From: Cymodocea nodosa
Taxonomy: Eukaryota; Streptophyta; Magnoliopsida; Alismatales; Cymodoceaceae
Direction: 5' to 3'
Assembly: GCA_036874045.1 (NCBI GenBank)
Contig: CM072338.1
Coordinates: forward strand, 15,336,501 to 15,400,500
Length of the DNA: 64,000 nucleotides
Below are positions 62,076 to 64,000 of this stretch, in pieces. The position numbers and the translations under genes are program-made. The notes beneath the pieces were generated by a model, which did not search any database, was not told the origin of the DNA, and was given only the letters and a program-made list of their open reading frames with translations. Every line of letters starts with the position of its first letter. Position 1 is the first letter of the stretch.

Positions 62076-63463
62076 ATGAATCCCAATGACATGTTTACTA
62101 CTACAGTTGATAATGTAATTTCATTCATACTGGATGAAGAAGAAGTGGCTAGAAGAAGGCGACTACGTCTATTAATGTCATGCACAATTTTAGCAAAAAT
62201 GGCAAGTACGTCACTATTACTATACAATAACACAAGTCGTATATATAGTAAAGAAGGTGCAGATTACATTAATAGATTACTAGATCCTTATCAACCTCAT
62301 CAAGCTTACAATTGTCGAAAGATTTACAGAATGAGTCAAAGTGTGTTTAAAAGTTTTTGTTCTTTAATGAGAAATGAAGGAGTTATTGCTGATACCAACA
62401 ACATTAGTGTAAAAGAGAAATTTGCCATGTTCCTTGTCACAGTAGGGTAAAATCAAAGGTATGGAGTAACAGTTGAGCGATTTAGTCGTTCAAGTTGGAG
62501 TGTTAGCAAATACTTTAATGAAGTATTAAATGCTATAATACGTCTACATCATGTGCTTATAGCAAGACCTTCATCTTAAACACCAAGTCGAATTGCAGAT
62601 GATGTAAATGTTTATCCATATTTTAAGATATGTATTCAATTTTGTAATGTCCTTGTAGTTTTTATCTTATTTAAGGAATAAGATTAAATGATGTTTAATG
62701 TGTATAGGATTGCATTGGAGCTATTGATGGTACTTATATCAAAGCAACTATTTTTAGACAAGAAACAGCTAGATTTAGAAATAGGAAAGGTGAATTGTCT
62801 CAAAATATGATGACAATATGTAATTTTAATATGAGATTTACATATATTTTAGTTGGTTGGGAAGGATCAGCAGCTGATGCTCGTATCCTTCAAGATGCAA
62901 TTAGTAGACCTAATGGTTTCAAAGTTCCTCCAGGTAAATGTAATTAGTATATTTTCAAGTAATATGCACATTATCATACTAATTTCTATTCTTTTATCGG
63001 TAAGTTTTACTTGGTAGATGCTAGATATCCCAATCGACCAGAGTACATTTGCCTATTTCGATGTGTACGCTATCATTTATCTGATTATATTAATGATAGA
63101 CTTCCTAGTAATGCTGTAGAAAACTTTAACTATAGGCATTCACAACTAAGAACAGTCATTGAGCGTACATTTGGAGTTGTAAAATATCATTTTTCAATCT
63201 TACAAGGTCAGATGCCATATCTATATGAAACACAAGTGAAGATTGTGATTGCATGTTTTTTACTTCACAATTTCATTCGATTGGCTGATAAAGAAGATTT
63301 ACTTGAAGATTTGCAAGATGAGTTAGAAGAATTAAATATTACTGATGATATACAACTAACAGGAGAAGTGTATATGGATGAACATTCACAGGTTGGAAGA
63401 AGTCAAGAACAACGAAAAGAATTAGCTGATAAGATGCGTGAGGATATGATGATGGCAATGTAG
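62076..63463 (+). pseudogene. Broken PIF/Harbinger (HARBI1-like) DDE transposase
   Basis: Model parts 62076-62627, 62708-62933 and 62999-63463. The N-terminus has a helix-turn-helix-like region (YRMSQSVFKSFCSLM, EKFAMFLVTVG, VERFSRSSWSVSKYFNEVL). The catalytic core shows the first Asp in CIGAIDGTYI (about 62711-62740), the second in WEGSAADARIL (about 62850-62885) and the Glu in TVIERTFGVVK (about 63151-63183). Lesions: TAA at 62448 and TAA at 62577; the first intron's donor reads AAG|ATATGT instead of GTATGT at 62628; the second intron's acceptor reads CG (62997-62998) instead of AG. The last exon is open with an acidic C-terminus. This copy probably makes no full transposase. Confidence 0.85.
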
Positions 63464-64000
63464 GATGGAAGGACTATTTAAGTCCATTTATATTATACCT
63501 TTGGATCTTAATAAGTAATAAGTAGAATGCTTTGTATCTTTGGACTATTGTGTAGATTGATGTTGTAATACTTTGAATGATTTGTACTTTTAGATTACTT
63601 TTTCAATTTATGTTGTAATAATTAGAGCATGTATACTTTTTCAAGTCATTAATATTATTTTCATTTTTAAAAATAAAATTATAGATTGATGTATTAATTA
63701 CACCCTTTTAGGTAGTGTTTTATAATATATTTTGGTTGAAATCTTAAATCTATTAGTTCAAACCATAGATTATAAATTATTCTTATTATTTTAATCTTTA
63801 AATATAATTTAGTTTAAAATACATATACATATATACATACATATACATATATATATATTTATATATATATAAAGTATCGGTTGAACCGAACATGATCGGT
63901 TCAACCGATACAAATATATATACATATATATATATTTATATATATAAAAAGTATCGGTTGAACCGAACAATTTCGGTTCAACCAATTCAAAAATATCATA
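63464..64000. other. Downstream of the transposase: AT-rich DNA ending in palindromic repeats
   Basis: No coding region. From about 63815 it consists of (TA)n and (TACATA)n runs containing two hairpin-forming units. Confidence 0.6.
63874..63989. repeat. Two tandem hairpin units with TA-rich spacers
   Basis: Unit 1 (about 63874-63909) reads TATCGGTTGAACCGA, 6-base loop, TCGGTTCAACCGATA: a perfect 15-bp stem. Unit 2 (about 63951-63982) repeats TATCGGTTGAACCGAAC and the right arm, with changes at its end. Both are preceded by the same atatatttatatatata spacer, giving a repeat of about 77 bp that may continue past 64000. Confidence 0.85.

Larger units (their letters stand above)
58949..64000 (+). 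mobile_element. PIF/Harbinger DNA transposon, right end beyond the window or lost
   Basis: Contains the two genes of plant PIF/Harbinger elements in the same orientation: a Myb/SANT-like DNA-binding ORF (60716-61751) and a DDE transposase (62076-63463). The left end is proposed at about 58949, where a possible TTA target copy is followed by GGGGGGGTTAGTGCACACCG. No inverted copy of this end was found up to 64000, so the right end is outside the window or the proposed left end is wrong. Confidence 0.6.

Noticed and set aside
61997-62233. 78-codon - strand frame over the transposase start
   Set aside because: Antisense shadow of the Harbinger transposase exon.
1-64000. CRISPR arrays, operons, bacterial or viral gene clusters, rRNA or intact tRNA genes
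   Set aside because: None seen; the window is plant nuclear DNA with spliced genes and transposon relics.

Overview
This is nuclear DNA of a flowering plant. The genes have GT-AG introns, the intergenic DNA is AT-rich, and the window holds plant-type Ty1/copia, Ty3/gypsy, LINE and PIF/Harbinger relics plus typical plant housekeeping genes. I cannot name the species from the sequence, and whether it is a monocot or a dicot is not clear.

Four host genes are well supported. A + strand gene at 18470-25237 encodes a WIT-type, WPP-domain-interacting, tail-anchored coiled-coil protein of the nuclear envelope. An intronless - strand gene at 26984-29728 encodes an E-type PLS pentatricopeptide protein, the probable orthologue of the mitochondrial RNA editing factor MEF13. 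A 12-exon - strand gene at 32407-38654 encodes a Ctf4/WDHD1-like replisome protein (EOL1 in Arabidopsis). A 4-exon - strand gene at 42998-45549 encodes TRAPP subunit TRAPPC6/Trs33. Exon phases close in frame for the last two, and all but one intron of the WIT gene is unambiguous. Weaker - strand coding signals lie at 46838-51024: a possible 61-residue membrane protein, two phase-compatible small exons and an unidentified open segment. These four main genes are unrelated housekeeping genes and form no shared pathway.

Region by region: 1-320 looks like promoter and 5' UTR ending in a splice donor, and may be the first exon of the WIT gene. If so, its first intron is about 18 kb. That stretch (5.9-15.2 kb) holds three copia elements: an old one split by a complete 4.8-kb insertion (6517-11349, short LTRs, near-perfect 5-bp target duplication), followed by a third lacking its 5' end. 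A decayed LINE lies at 16-17.5 kb. The third intron region of the WIT gene holds a gypsy gag-protease relic. Intron 4 of the Ctf4 gene holds a 1.5-kb LTR element without coding capacity. Intron 1 of TRAPPC6 holds a LINE reverse-transcriptase scrap, and another lies at 41.1-42.5 kb. Two copia fragments sit head to tail at 52.8-55.9 kb. From about 58.95 kb to beyond the window end is a PIF/Harbinger element with an intact Myb/SANT ORF but a transposase broken by two stops and two damaged splice sites.

The most distinctive pattern I found is a short inverted repeat directly upstream of the polypurine tract in several copia-type elements here, including the one without coding capacity. I did not find a new defence, secretion or biosynthetic system.
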